NCBI RefSeq assembly: GCF_014635205.1 | Contig: NZ_BMCN01000001.1 | Location: forward strand, 1 to 64,000 | Reading direction: 5' to 3' | Source of the DNA: Jeotgalicoccus aerolatus | Lineage (GTDB): Bacteria > Bacillota > Bacilli > Staphylococcales > Salinicoccaceae | Length of the DNA stretch: 64,000 nucleotides | Shown here: one piece after another, positions 16,278 to 24,325 of the stretch | Layout: every line of letters starts with the position of its first letter | Position numbering within the stretch: position 1 is the first letter of the stretch | The notes under the pieces: model-generated | Told to the model about the DNA's origin: nothing | Database searches by the model: none | What the model saw: only the letters and a program-made list of their open reading frames with translations | Made by a program: the position numbers and the translations under genes

Positions 16278-17603
16278 TTGAAACAATTTGACGCCATTAT
16301 TACAGGTTTCGGCAAAGCGGGTAAAACATTGGCTGCTGAGCTGTCGAACAGAGACTGGAAGGTTGCACTCATTGAAGAAGATGAGATGATGTACGGCGGT
16401 ACATGTATCAATATTGCGTGTATACCGACTAAATTATTAATGCATGATGCATTGGATGGCAGAGAGTATAAATCAGCGATAGAACGTAAGAACGGTGTCA
16501 TTGGAAGGCTGCGTGATAAAAACTATCACAGCGTTGCAGATTTAAGCAATGCGACTGTTTTTGACGGCCGTGCGCAGTTTGTCAGCAATAATGAAGTTGT
16601 AGTCACTGATAAGAACGGGAATAAAGAAGTGATGACTGCAGATAAATTCTTTATAAATACCGGTGCTAAAAGTATTATTCCTCCAATCGAAGGAGATATA
16701 GATTCTGACAGAGTGTACACAAGTACGACGCTGCTTGACGAAGATATTCTTCCTGACAGACTGACCATAATCGGCGGGGGTTATATTGGTCTTGAATTTG
16801 CAGTGATGTACAATGCATTTGGTTCAGAAGTGACTGTCATTGTACCGGATGAACAGCTTCTTAAAAATGAAGATTCAGATATCGCTGCTGAGATGAGTAA
16901 AGATATGGCGGACAGCGGCATACACTTCTTGTTCGGAGAACGTGCAGAACATGTAAAAGATGATAAAAATAGCATTACAATCACACTATCCGGCGGAAAA
17001 GAGCTGTCTTCTGATGCAGTTCTATTTGCAACAGGCCGAAGACCCAACACAGAAAATCTTGGACTGGAACATACAGACATCAGCTTGACTGATAGTGGGG
17101 CAATTAACGTCAACAGCCATCTTCAGACAGATGTAGAAAATGTATATGCACTGGGTGATGTTAAAGGCGGTGCGCAGTTCACCTATACGTCATTAGATGA
17201 TTTTCGTATTGTGAAGGATCATTTATTCGGTGATGGTGAGTACACTTTTGATTCCAGAACAAATATTCATTATACAATGTTTACGGATCCGCCATATTCA
17301 CGTGCAGGACTGACTTTAAAAGAAGCGGAAGAACAAGGTTTTAAAGCACAAGAAAACAGTATGCCGATGTCAGGTCATCCAAGATCCCATATTAACAATG
17401 AACTGCGGGGACTATTTAAAGCAGTAGTGGATACCGAATCTGGTAAAATCCTTGGTGCACACCTTTACGGTGTTAACTCCGAAGAATTGATTAATATGGT
17501 GAAACTGGCTATGGATCACGATATTCCATATACAGCACTTCGTGACATGATGTATAACCATCCGGTGATGAGTGAAGCGTTCAATACACTGTTTGATATT
17601 TAA
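16278..17603 (+). CDS. RclA/MerA-like flavin disulfide reductase
   Basis: 441 residues, class I pyridine nucleotide-disulfide oxidoreductase. FAD-binding GFGKAGKTLA at the N terminus, redox-active Cys pair in GGTCINIACIPTK, NAD(P)-binding GGGYIGLE around residue 170, and the dimerisation domain with HPVMSEA at the C terminus. The N terminus resembles E. coli RclA (YkgC), which protects against reactive chlorine with copper as substrate. A related staphylococcal enzyme responds to hypochlorite. The TTG start at 16278 is chosen because AAGGAG lies 8 nt before it, while the ATG at 16269 overlaps that site. It stands alone. Confidence 0.85.
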   Translation: MKQFDAIITGFGKAGKTLAAELSNRDWKVALIEEDEMMYGGTCINIACIPTKLLMHDALDGREYKSAIERKNGVIGRLRDKNYHSVADLSNATVFDGRAQFVSNNEVVVTDKNGNKEVMTADKFFINTGAKSIIPPIEGDIDSDRVYTSTTLLDEDILPDRLTIIGGGYIGLEFAVMYNAFGSEVTVIVPDEQLLKNEDSDIAAEMSKDMADSGIHFLFGERAEHVKDDKNSITITLSGGKELSSDAVLFATGRRPNTENLGLEHTDISLTDSGAINVNSHLQTDVENVYALGDVKGGAQFTYTSLDDFRIVKDHLFGDGEYTFDSRTNIHYTMFTDPPYSRAGLTLKEAEEQGFKAQENSMPMSGHPRSHINNELRGLFKAVVDTESGKILGAHLYGVNSEELINMVKLAMDHDIPYTALRDMMYNHPVMSEAFNTLFDI

Positions 17604-17641
17604 ATAGACGGGACTGGAAATAAATATCTATATAATAAATC

Positions 17642-17700
17642 ATCCGTACGTCAGCTGACTTGGGGAAATCCCCTTAGGCATCCGGCGTACGGATTTTGTT
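17642..17700 (+). terminator. Hairpin with ATCCGTACG arms (element 1)
   Basis: ATCCGTACG (17642-17650) pairs with CGTACGGAT (17686-17694), with inner GGGG/CCCC pairing and T-rich sequence after it. It is probably a terminator between the convergent reductase and maf genes. The same arms recur at 18829-18875. Confidence 0.65.
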
Positions 17701-17725
17701 TTGTGTTATTGTTCCAGTTCCGGAT

Positions 17726-18280
17726 CTACAAACTATATTTTTTTAAAGCTCTATAAACTTTTGACAGCGGGAGACCGACAACGGTATTATAGTCCCCTTG
17801 TATTTCTTTCACAAAGACAGCACCAAAACTCTGTATGCCATAGCCGCCGGCTTTATCGTACGGTTCATCACTGTGAACATAATCTTCGATTTCTTCTGCT
17901 GTCAGCGTATAAAAAGTGACTCGTGTACAGTCGGAAATAATTTCTTCAAAGTCTCTTGACTTTAATATTGCAGCGGAGTACACTTCATGAGTGCTTCCGG
18001 ATAAGGCGGTTATCATTTGCCGCGCTTCATCAATCGTGTCAGGTTTTTCGAAGATTTTATCGTTAAAACTGACGACTGTGTCACACGTTAAAATAACTGA
18101 ATCATCATCCAGATTCAGCATCGACGCTTTTAATTTAGCGGTTTCGATGACTTTAGTTTCAGGATGTGTACTGGTGATAAGATCTTCATCAGCATTTGGA
18201 ATAACGACTTCGTACTCCAAGCCGACTTGTGAGAGAAGCGTGCGGCGTCTCTCGGATTGAGAGCCTAAAATGAGTTTCAT
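17726..18280 (-). CDS. maf: Maf family nucleotide pyrophosphatase
   Basis: 184 residues. Hydrolyses dTTP, UTP and modified or non-canonical pyrimidine nucleoside triphosphates to monophosphates, a house-cleaning activity tied to septum formation in Bacillus. It starts with the family signature LILGSQSERRRTLLSQ and contains the ILTCDTVV motif with the catalytic Asp and the YDKAGGYGIQ block. Full length. It is divergent from the DUF6176-type gene. Confidence 0.93.
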   Translation of the reverse strand: MKLILGSQSERRRTLLSQVGLEYEVVIPNADEDLITSTHPETKVIETAKLKASMLNLDDDSVILTCDTVVSFNDKIFEKPDTIDEARQMITALSGSTHEVYSAAILKSRDFEEIISDCTRVTFYTLTAEEIEDYVHSDEPYDKAGGYGIQSFGAVFVKEIQGDYNTVVGLPLSKVYRALKKYSL

Positions 18281-18445
18281 TAATCGTACCTCCGGTAAAA
18301 AATATACTGATAATCATTGTCTTTGGCACACAAAACGTTATAATAGCGATATCATGAGTTTTCGATCGAAACATAATAAGACAATTAATTTTAATAATAC
18401 ATAGGTTAAACCTAAATATAAAGCCGTTTGAAGAGGGGAGCAATC

Positions 18446-18802
18446 ATGAGAGTAGAATTGACGAAATACAGAGTTAAAGCAGGAAAAAGCGAACTGGTCG
18501 ATGAATGGATTGAATATATGCACAATCATATGGATGACGTCCTCATGAACCTCGAGGGCGAGAAGATGTTCGTAGAAACAATTTTTAGAGAAGCATTCAA
18601 TGATGTGGAATATTTATACTGGTACAGTGTTCAGGACGACAATCATTCAGAAGATAAAATATCTGAAACTGAACTGGACGAGAAACATTTGAAATACTGG
18701 GAACAGTGTATCGATAAAACATTCAGACCGGAAGATATGAAGGCTGAAATTGTAATGATTCCTGAGCGTATTAGACGTGCAATGGATTACAATAACGAGT
18801 AA
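18446..18802 (+). CDS. DUF6176 family protein
   Basis: 118 residues, acidic, no membrane segment. The start RVELTKYRVKAGKSELVDEWIEYM and the central ETIFREAFNDVEYLYWYSVQ fit a small ferredoxin-like fold seen in DUF6176 proteins of Firmicutes. The start at 18446 follows GAGGGGAG. It stands alone between maf and the ABC-F gene and ends at a hairpin. Function unknown. Confidence 0.72.
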   Translation: MRVELTKYRVKAGKSELVDEWIEYMHNHMDDVLMNLEGEKMFVETIFREAFNDVEYLYWYSVQDDNHSEDKISETELDEKHLKYWEQCIDKTFRPEDMKAEIVMIPERIRRAMDYNNE

Positions 18803-18828
18803 AGAGCGATAGAATATAATATGTATTA

Positions 18829-18875
18829 AATCCGTACGTTAGATTCCCAGTGGGGAAAACGTACGGATTATTTTT
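18829..18875 (+). terminator. Hairpin with ATCCGTACG arms (element 2)
   Basis: AATCCGTACGTT (18829-18840) pairs with AACGTACGGATT (18858-18869), with inner TTCCC/GGGGAA and a following ATTTTTG. It acts as terminator of the upstream gene. It shares arm and inner sequence with element 1 at 17642. Confidence 0.8.
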
Positions 18876-18924
18876 GTTTAGAGATGATAGTGTAGAAGTA
18901 TATTACTTTGTGAGTAGTGTATTG

Positions 18925-20433
18925 TCATTCAAGCTGCCTTTTCATCTCGTTTTTTTCTTTTATCAATCTTTCAAATTCTGCTTCCAGTTCTGGAGTGGAT
19001 TCTTCCGATAATTGACTGAGTACCCGGGTAATCTTATTTTCAAGAACCATCATTTCATCTGCTGCATGACTGCGCGGTGCGGCATCATTAGGGTTAACGA
19101 GGGTTTGATTTTGAATGTTATATGAAACAGAAGTGGTACTTTCTCTAAATCGTTTATCATGAGAGACGAGAATTAATAAGCCCGGGTAACTTTTCAGCAT
19201 GTGCTCCAGCGCCTCGATAGAATGTACATCTAAGAAATTTGTCGGCTCATCCAGTATAAGTACTTGACTGTTAGACATTAAAAGCTTGATCAGCTGTACT
19301 TTGACGCGTTCACCGCCGCTGATAACAGAAACGGTTTTATAAACATCATCCGCTTTTATATTTAAGCGGGCGAGGGCAGTTCTGACCGTTGTTTCATCGT
19401 AGCGGCTGGTGCTGAGAATATTCTCTAGAATACTCGAATCCAATGCCAGTGATTCCAGCTGCTGATAAAAATAGCCAAGCTGTAAGTTAGAGTGTTTATA
19501 CTTCTCGTAAATAGCATTTAGCAGGGTTGTTTTACCTGACCCGTTTGCCCCGGTAATACACACCTTATCTTCTGCTTTTAAATAGAGAGAAACATCCTTC
19601 AGCAGCTTCGTGTTTTCCCGGCTGATATTTTCATGTTCGAGACGGATAATAATTTTACCGCCTAGTTTTTTTATTTCCTGATTATAGAAAATGACCTGCT
19701 TATCTTCTTCAGGTTTTTCTTTTTCTTCAAGCTGGTTTAGACGTGTCTGCATGCTGGTTCGGACTTTATCGAGTTTCTTTTGCATTTTATTAAAGTAGGG
19801 TGTCTCTGCTGTGATGTACTTTTTAGATGATTTGTCATATATACGGTTGGAGAGAGCTGCCTGTTTTGATTTATTTTCAACTGCTTGCTCCAGATGAGCT
19901 TTCTCACGAATATATTTATCGTATTCATCCTGAGCACGCTGTTTGTTGTGAGCAGATATTTCTTTATAGTGCGTATAATTTCCTGGATATATAACAATTC
20001 CAGTATCTTCAATTGACCAGATTTCATCTGCAATTTTATCGAGAAAATCACGGTCGTGTGAAGCGATAATCTTTATTGCTTTCTTTTGATTCAGTTCATC
20101 GAGCAGCCATGACGCATTTGTTTCATCGAGATGTGTCGTCGGCTCGTCAAAAAGAAAGATACCTGCCGTCTGATTCAGTGCCTGCTGCAGATATATTTTT
20201 GTTGTCTCACCGCCGCTTTTTTCAAGAGTATTATTTTTCAGCTGCGGAATATAAATGATTTTCTGGTCAGTATAAACAGTGCTGTGATTGACGATATGTT
20301 TTAGTAGTGTTGTCTTTCCACTGCCGTTTCGTCCAATCAGACCGATGGTTTTATATTCCTGCACAGTGATATTATCGATTGAGATAATTGTTTCGCCGTT
20401 AATGTCTAAAGTTATATTATTAAGATTCATCAT
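18925..20433 (-). CDS. ABC-F protein, antibiotic-resistance (VmlR/Vga/Lsa-like) type
   Basis: 502 residues, soluble, two ABC domains and no membrane part. Domain 1: Walker A GRNGSGKTT and Walker B FLFDEPTTHLDE. Then a charged interdomain linker. Domain 2: Walker A GANGSGKTT, signature VISGGERVKVQL and Walker B ILDEPTNFLDV. A charged C-terminal extension ends the protein. Such proteins bind the ribosomal E site and displace drugs from the peptidyl-transferase centre or exit tunnel. The drug range (lincosamides, pleuromutilins, streptogramin A) cannot be told from sequence. I place the start at 20433 or 20430, not at the upstream in-frame ATG 20472, because a terminator hairpin lies between. 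The attenuator is further evidence for a drug-inducible resistance gene. Confidence 0.85.
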   Translation of the reverse strand: MMNLNNITLDINGETIISIDNITVQEYKTIGLIGRNGSGKTTLLKHIVNHSTVYTDQKIIYIPQLKNNTLEKSGGETTKIYLQQALNQTAGIFLFDEPTTHLDETNASWLLDELNQKKAIKIIASHDRDFLDKIADEIWSIEDTGIVIYPGNYTHYKEISAHNKQRAQDEYDKYIREKAHLEQAVENKSKQAALSNRIYDKSSKKYITAETPYFNKMQKKLDKVRTSMQTRLNQLEEKEKPEEDKQVIFYNQEIKKLGGKIIIRLEHENISRENTKLLKDVSLYLKAEDKVCITGANGSGKTTLLNAIYEKYKHSNLQLGYFYQQLESLALDSSILENILSTSRYDETTVRTALARLNIKADDVYKTVSVISGGERVKVQLIKLLMSNSQVLILDEPTNFLDVHSIEALEHMLKSYPGLLILVSHDKRFRESTTSVSYNIQNQTLVNPNDAAPRSHAADEMMVLENKITRVLSQLSEESTPELEAEFERLIKEKNEMKRQLE

Positions 20434-20468
20434 AAAAAATGGCCTCATTTCGTTGTCGAAATAAGGCC
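20434..20468 (-). terminator. Attenuator terminator directly before the ABC-F start
   Basis: On the minus strand GGCCTTATTTCG (20468-20457), loop ACAA, CGAAATGAGGCC (20452-20441), then ATTTTTT and the ATG. The 3' arm also contains GAGG, the only Shine-Dalgarno-like sequence, so the hairpin could block both transcription and initiation. Confidence 0.85.
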
Positions 20469-20571
20469 GCATTAAGTATAATACAAAATATGCAGGGTAT
20501 ATTTATCTGTAAGAAAAGGATGAATATCCGTGCATGAAATTAAATATTATAGTTGAACTGCGTATGACTAC

Positions 20572-20712
20572 CCTTATTTCGACAGATTTTTCGCATAGTA
20601 AATAAGCTTAAATATGTCATAGGAAAAAGGATAATCTACTTCATTGTCCTGCAGTTCACCTCGCACTTGTATTTGTTATAATTAATATAAATCAAGATCA
20701 TAGATTTTGCAA
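20572..20712 (-). promoter_or_regulatory. ABC-F leader: promoter and antiterminator segments
   Basis: Minus-strand promoter: TTGCAA (20712-20707), 17 nt, TATATT (20689-20684). In the transcript, GTCGAAATAAGG (20583-20572) is a 12-nt perfect complement of CCTTATTTCGAC (20466-20455), the 5' arm and loop of the terminator, and so is an antiterminator. TGAACTGC (20658-20651) pairs with GCAGTTCA (20561-20554) and encloses that segment. The leader is about 240 nt, as in drug-induced attenuation of vmlR/vga-like genes. Confidence 0.7.
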
Positions 20713-20728
20713 ATAAAGGAGGGATACT

Positions 20729-21859
20729 ATGGACCGCCGCGAATTTAAGAATCGTATCATTGAATACGCTCATTCTATCGGGATAGATGATATCGGGTTT
20801 ACAACAGCAGAGCCGTTTACCGAGTTTAAAGCTAAACTCATCGATTACTATAAAAATGGCTATGAGTCGGGATTTGAAACGGGCACGATCGAAGAACGGA
20901 CGAATCCGAAAGCGAGTCTGCCAAATGCGAAAAGTATTATTTCCATTGCTGTCGGCTATCCTAATAAACTGCGAAACGCACCAAAATCAAAACAGGGTGA
21001 GCGCCGCGGGATTTTTGCGAGAGCATCATGGGGGATGGATTATCATACCCTATTGAGAAGCCGGCTTGAAAAATTGGAAGCTTATATTAAGCAACTTGAT
21101 CCTGACATTGATTGTAAATCGATGGTGGATACCGGAGTTTTGAGCGATCGTGAAGTTGCGAGACGCAGCGGGCTCGGTTTTGTCGGCAAAAATGGTTTTG
21201 TTATTAATCCAAAGTTAGGGACATATTCCTACTTAGGTGAAATGATCGTGAGCTATCCTTTTCCTGCAGATGAAGGACTCTTGGATTCATGCGGAGACTG
21301 CAATATTTGTGTGGACCGCTGTCCAACAGGAGCACTTGTCGGCGACGGCCAGCTCGATTCTAAAAAGTGCATTTCATTTTTAACTCAAACTAAAGGTTTC
21401 ATGCCGGTGGAGTACCGTTCAAAAATCGGCAACAGATTGTACGGCTGCGATACGTGCCAGCAAGTCTGTCCTAGAAATAGAGGAATTAATACAGAACACC
21501 ATGAAGATATCGTACTTGAACCGGAAATTTTAAAACCGGAATTGACCAGTCTGCTGCAGATCTCGAACAGAGATTTTAAAGAGACTTACGGTCATCTTGC
21601 CGGAGTGTGGAGAGGCAAAAAGCCGATCCAGCGCAATGCTATTATTGCACTCGCGCACTTTAAAGAAAGGTCCGCACTTGATATACTTAAATCTGTTGCC
21701 GAAACGGACATGCGTCCGGTCATTAAAGGCACAGCCTATTGGGCAATCGGACAAATTGCCGGTGACGAGGCATTGGACTACATTCATGAACGGTATGGTA
21801 TTGAGACCGATGATGATGTAAAAAAAGAAATGCTCCTCGGCATTCAAGAAGTGAGTTAG
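20729..21859 (+). CDS. queG: Epoxyqueuosine reductase
   Basis: 376 residues. Cobalamin-dependent, two [4Fe-4S] enzyme for the last step of queuosine synthesis at the wobble base of GUN-decoding tRNAs. Two cluster motifs are visible: CGDCNICVDRCPTGAL near residue 190 and CDTCQQVCP near residue 245. The C-terminal 110 residues form a HEAT-like repeat region (IQRNAIIALAHF). GGAGG lies before the start. First gene of a set with trmL, another tRNA wobble-position enzyme, 16 nt downstream. Confidence 0.95.
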   Translation: MDRREFKNRIIEYAHSIGIDDIGFTTAEPFTEFKAKLIDYYKNGYESGFETGTIEERTNPKASLPNAKSIISIAVGYPNKLRNAPKSKQGERRGIFARASWGMDYHTLLRSRLEKLEAYIKQLDPDIDCKSMVDTGVLSDREVARRSGLGFVGKNGFVINPKLGTYSYLGEMIVSYPFPADEGLLDSCGDCNICVDRCPTGALVGDGQLDSKKCISFLTQTKGFMPVEYRSKIGNRLYGCDTCQQVCPRNRGINTEHHEDIVLEPEILKPELTSLLQISNRDFKETYGHLAGVWRGKKPIQRNAIIALAHFKERSALDILKSVAETDMRPVIKGTAYWAIGQIAGDEALDYIHERYGIETDDDVKKEMLLGIQEVS

Positions 21860-21875
21860 GAAGAAGGAAAATAGA

Positions 21876-22343
21876 ATGAATCACGTTGTATTATATCAGC
21901 CGGAAATTCCCCAGAATACAGGGAATATCGCAAGAACATGTGTCGGAACAGGCACACCGCTGCACTTAATTAAACCTTATGGCTTCAGCCTTGAAGACAA
22001 GTACGTTAAGCGTGCAGGGCTCGATTACTGGAAAGATTTAGAGCTGTATGAATATGAATCCATAGAAGAGTTTTTTGAAAAGAGCAGCGGTAAATATTAT
22101 ATGATTTCAAAGTTTGGCAAAAAACATTTCACAGATATGGATTACAGCAGTACAGAGGTCGATCATTATTTTGTATTCGGCCGGGAAACAAAAGGTCTGC
22201 CGGACTGGCTGAAAGATGAATATCAGGATTCATTAATGAGAATTCCAATGACTGACAAAGTGCGTTCATTAAATTTATCAAATACAGCAGGCATATTAGT
22301 GTATGAAGCATTAAGACAGCAAGGGTATCCCGGACTGACATAG
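21876..22343 (+). CDS. trmL: tRNA (cytidine/uridine-34-2'-O)-methyltransferase
   Basis: 155 residues, the short SPOUT (trefoil-knot) methyltransferase without extra RNA-binding domain. It methylates the wobble ribose of tRNA-Leu(CAA) and tRNA-Leu(UAA), both of which are in this window. Family motifs: HVVLYQPEIPQNTGNIAR at the start, FGRETKGLP in the middle and IPMTDKVRSLNLSN at the SAM-binding knot. In operon with queG. Confidence 0.95.
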   Translation: MNHVVLYQPEIPQNTGNIARTCVGTGTPLHLIKPYGFSLEDKYVKRAGLDYWKDLELYEYESIEEFFEKSSGKYYMISKFGKKHFTDMDYSSTEVDHYFVFGRETKGLPDWLKDEYQDSLMRIPMTDKVRSLNLSNTAGILVYEALRQQGYPGLT

Positions 22344-22355
22344 GAGGAATTTTTT

Positions 22356-23092
22356 ATGAATGAAGTTATAAAATTATTGAATCATCACCGTTCTTTAAGA
22401 AAGTTCACTGATGAAGAATTATCTGAAGAGACAATTAGAACGCTGGTGGGTGCTGCGCAAAGTGCGAGCACGTCCAGTTATGTTCAGGCATATTCTATTA
22501 TGGGTGTCACAGACCCGGGAAGAAAAAAGCACTGAGAGAAATCAGTACACAGAGTTATGTTGAACATAACGGTCATCTTTTCGTTTTTGTCGTCGATTAT
22601 TATCGTCATCAGGAACTGGCTAAAAAAACGGATGCAGATATTTCTATTGATAAGACAGAAAATCTGATTGTGGGTGTAGTCGATGCGAGTCTGGCTGCTC
22701 AAAATATGGCAGTAGCTGCCGAAAGTATGGGGCTTGGCATTTGCTATATCGGTTCACTGCGCAACGATGTTAAAAAAGCCAGTGAAATTTTAGGTCTGCC
22801 TGACGGTGCTTTCCCGCTGTTTGGTATGGTTGCCGGCTATCCGACAGAGGAAGGATCACAAAAAGAGCGTCTGCCATTCGAAGCTGTGTATCACGAAAAT
22901 ACATACCAGCGCATCGATGAAGTAGAAGATGATATCGAAGCATATGATCAGCGCGTCAGCGACTACTACAGTGAGAGAACAGAAGGTAAACGTGACGATA
23001 AATGGAGCGGACAAGTGATTAACATGCTCAGTAAAAAACAGCGTCTCGATGTCGATGAAGTACTGAAGGAAAAAGGATTTTTAGGACAGTAA
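22356..23092 (+). pseudogene. NADPH-dependent nitroreductase (NfsA-like), frameshifted
   Basis: A single gene of about 245 codons split by a one-base loss in a run of six A near 22523-22528. The first frame (58 residues, RSLRKFTDEELSEE and AAQSASTSSYVQAY for FMN binding) hits TGA; the next frame continues the protein as LREISTQSYVEHNGHLF and runs to 23092 with the SMGLGICYIGSLRND block. Intact relatives are flavin reductases acting on nitro compounds and quinones. TAGGAGG precedes the ATG at 22356. The site is a homopolymer, so sequencing error or slippage is possible. Otherwise undecayed. Last gene of the queG-trmL set. Confidence 0.85.
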
Positions 23093-23097
23093 ATAAT

Positions 23098-23140
23098 AAA
23101 AACCAGCAGAGCTCAGAAAATGAGCTCTGCTGGTTTTTTT
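23098..23140. terminator. Bidirectional terminator
   Basis: Near-perfect long stem AAAACCAGCAGAGCTCA against TGAGCTCTGCTGGTTTT with a short loop, T run on the plus strand and A run on the other side. Serves the nitroreductase gene and the convergent reductase gene. Confidence 0.93.
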
Positions 23141-23843
23141 AACTCGTAAAGAATTGATCTTTTTGACTTTCGTGCTTATCGAGTGAAATTTGATGATTGG
23201 GTATGCCTTGTTTCAGCAGCATATCTACATTTTGTTTAAGGAATTCATCGCTGCCGACAACATAAAATAAAGCATCTTTGTCTGCTGTCAGTTTTTCTGC
23301 TGCTTCATAATATTCATCGCGGCTGCTGACAAAGTGTGCAGTCATATTTTTATCGGAATTATTTTTAAAAATATCGGTAAATAAATAGTGTTTAGATGAA
23401 TCGATATTTAAAGAATGGATTTTTTCTACATTATCGCTATTATTTAAATAATCCAGTGCAAGCGGTCTGAATGTAGCCAGACCGACACCTGAAGACAGCA
23501 TATAAATATTTTTGCCTTCACGTTTTAACGGCACATTAGTATGCGTTTTAAAAATTGCGGCCTGTTCGCCAATAGCCATATTATTTAAAATATTTTTGAA
23601 TTTAGATGATTCCTTGCGAATACGCGTGGTAATGCCGATTTTGTTCTCGTCCATCAGCGTTGAAATCGACATGTGGCGAATCAGGCTTCTGTCGGGTTTT
23701 TCACCTGTATTGAAGCCTTCGAGGGCAAGGTGAATATGAGAACCTTCGTCCCATGTATAATCTTCCGGGCATTCAAAAATGAAGGTCTTTACTTCGGGCG
23801 ATTCAGTGACTACATCTATAAGCTTACTCCAATATATCTGCAT
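23139..23843 (-). CDS. FNR-like flavin oxidoreductase, probably iron-regulated
   Basis: 234 residues with the ferredoxin-NADP reductase fold: an N-terminal FAD barrel with RHMSIST (variant of the RxYS FAD motif), and an NAD(P) domain with SSGVGLATFRPL and a closing VVGSDEFLKQ segment. There are no iron-sulfur Cys motifs, so it needs a separate partner or acts on a small acceptor. The start at 23843 has AAGGAG. The promoter (TTGAGA, 17 nt, TATAAT) overlaps a candidate Fur box. A role in reducing ferric chelates or haem-uptake partners is inference. Confidence 0.78.
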   Translation of the reverse strand: MQIYWSKLIDVVTESPEVKTFIFECPEDYTWDEGSHIHLALEGFNTGEKPDRSLIRHMSISTLMDENKIGITTRIRKESSKFKNILNNMAIGEQAAIFKTHTNVPLKREGKNIYMLSSGVGLATFRPLALDYLNNSDNVEKIHSLNIDSSKHYLFTDIFKNNSDKNMTAHFVSSRDEYYEAAEKLTADKDALFYVVGSDEFLKQNVDMLLKQGIPNHQISLDKHESQKDQFFTS

Positions 23844-23889
23844 GTACTTTCTCCTTGTAAATCTTTTTTATAAGTATATTTATCTGTAT

Positions 23890-23916
23890 TATATAACGAG
23901 TGATAATAATTCTCAA
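23890..23916 (-). promoter_or_regulatory. Promoter with candidate Fur box
   Basis: Minus strand: -35 TTGAGA (23916-23911), 17-nt spacer, -10 TATAAT (23893-23888 region). The plus-strand sequence TGATAATAATTCTCA (23901-23915) matches the 7-1-7 Fur consensus TGATAATNATTATCA at 13 of 14 positions and covers the -35 box. Confidence 0.65.
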
Positions 23917-23940
23917 TTATCCGGCTTATATATGATAAGC

Positions 23941-23981
23941 ATAAATTAAAAAAAGCTGAGCAGCATAATGCCGCTCAGCTT
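23941..23981 (-). terminator. Terminator of the 38-residue gene
   Basis: Minus strand: AAGCTGAGC (23981-23973) pairs with GCTCAGCTT (23961-23953), followed by a run of seven T. Its position just after the stop at 24003 supports that the small gene is real. Confidence 0.82.
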
Positions 23982-24002
23982 GAAAAATTGAATTGAATAA
24001 AA

Positions 24003-24119
24003 CTATTCTCTAATTTTTTTCTCCCCGTCATCTTTATATCCCCATTCAGTCTCGCGACCTGCAGTAAGAATTGAAGTCAGGAAGGCTATACAAACCATTA
24101 AAATAAGAAATGCTTTCAT
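24003..24119 (-). CDS. 38-residue single-span membrane peptide
   Basis: Short gene: ATG at 24119, stop TAG at 24003. Product begins MKAFLILMVCIAFLTSIL, a hydrophobic helix of about 18 residues, and ends with a charged tail (GRETEWGYKDDGEKKIRE). GGGGG lies 9 nt before the start and a strong terminator lies 20 nt after the stop. Start, membrane helix, polar tail and terminator together argue for an expressed small membrane protein. Not recognised; it could equally be a lipoprotein-free secretion-like peptide. Confidence 0.65.
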   Translation of the reverse strand: MKAFLILMVCIAFLTSILTAGRETEWGYKDDGEKKIRE

Positions 24120-24325
24120 TATTGATTTGCCCCCAGTACATAGATTAATTACATTTATTATAAACCATTATGCAAAGATTAAAAAGCCTTAGTTGAAAAA
24201 AACATGTGACTCATGACTAAATTATTATTTCTTAGCCGGATTACGTTATTTTAATTACAGATTAGGGTAAGATAAATGTAATATAAGATTATATAATAAT
24301 GCATCGATTATTGGAGGATAAAATT

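Noticed and set aside
20434-20472. ABC-F start at the upstream ATG 20472
   Set aside because: The segment is the attenuator hairpin itself, there is no RBS before 20472, and the family's N terminus begins at 20433/20430.
20635-20643. ATG AAG TAG as leader peptide of the ABC-F attenuator
   Set aside because: A two-codon frame after AGGA could be chance; no supporting conservation can be checked here.
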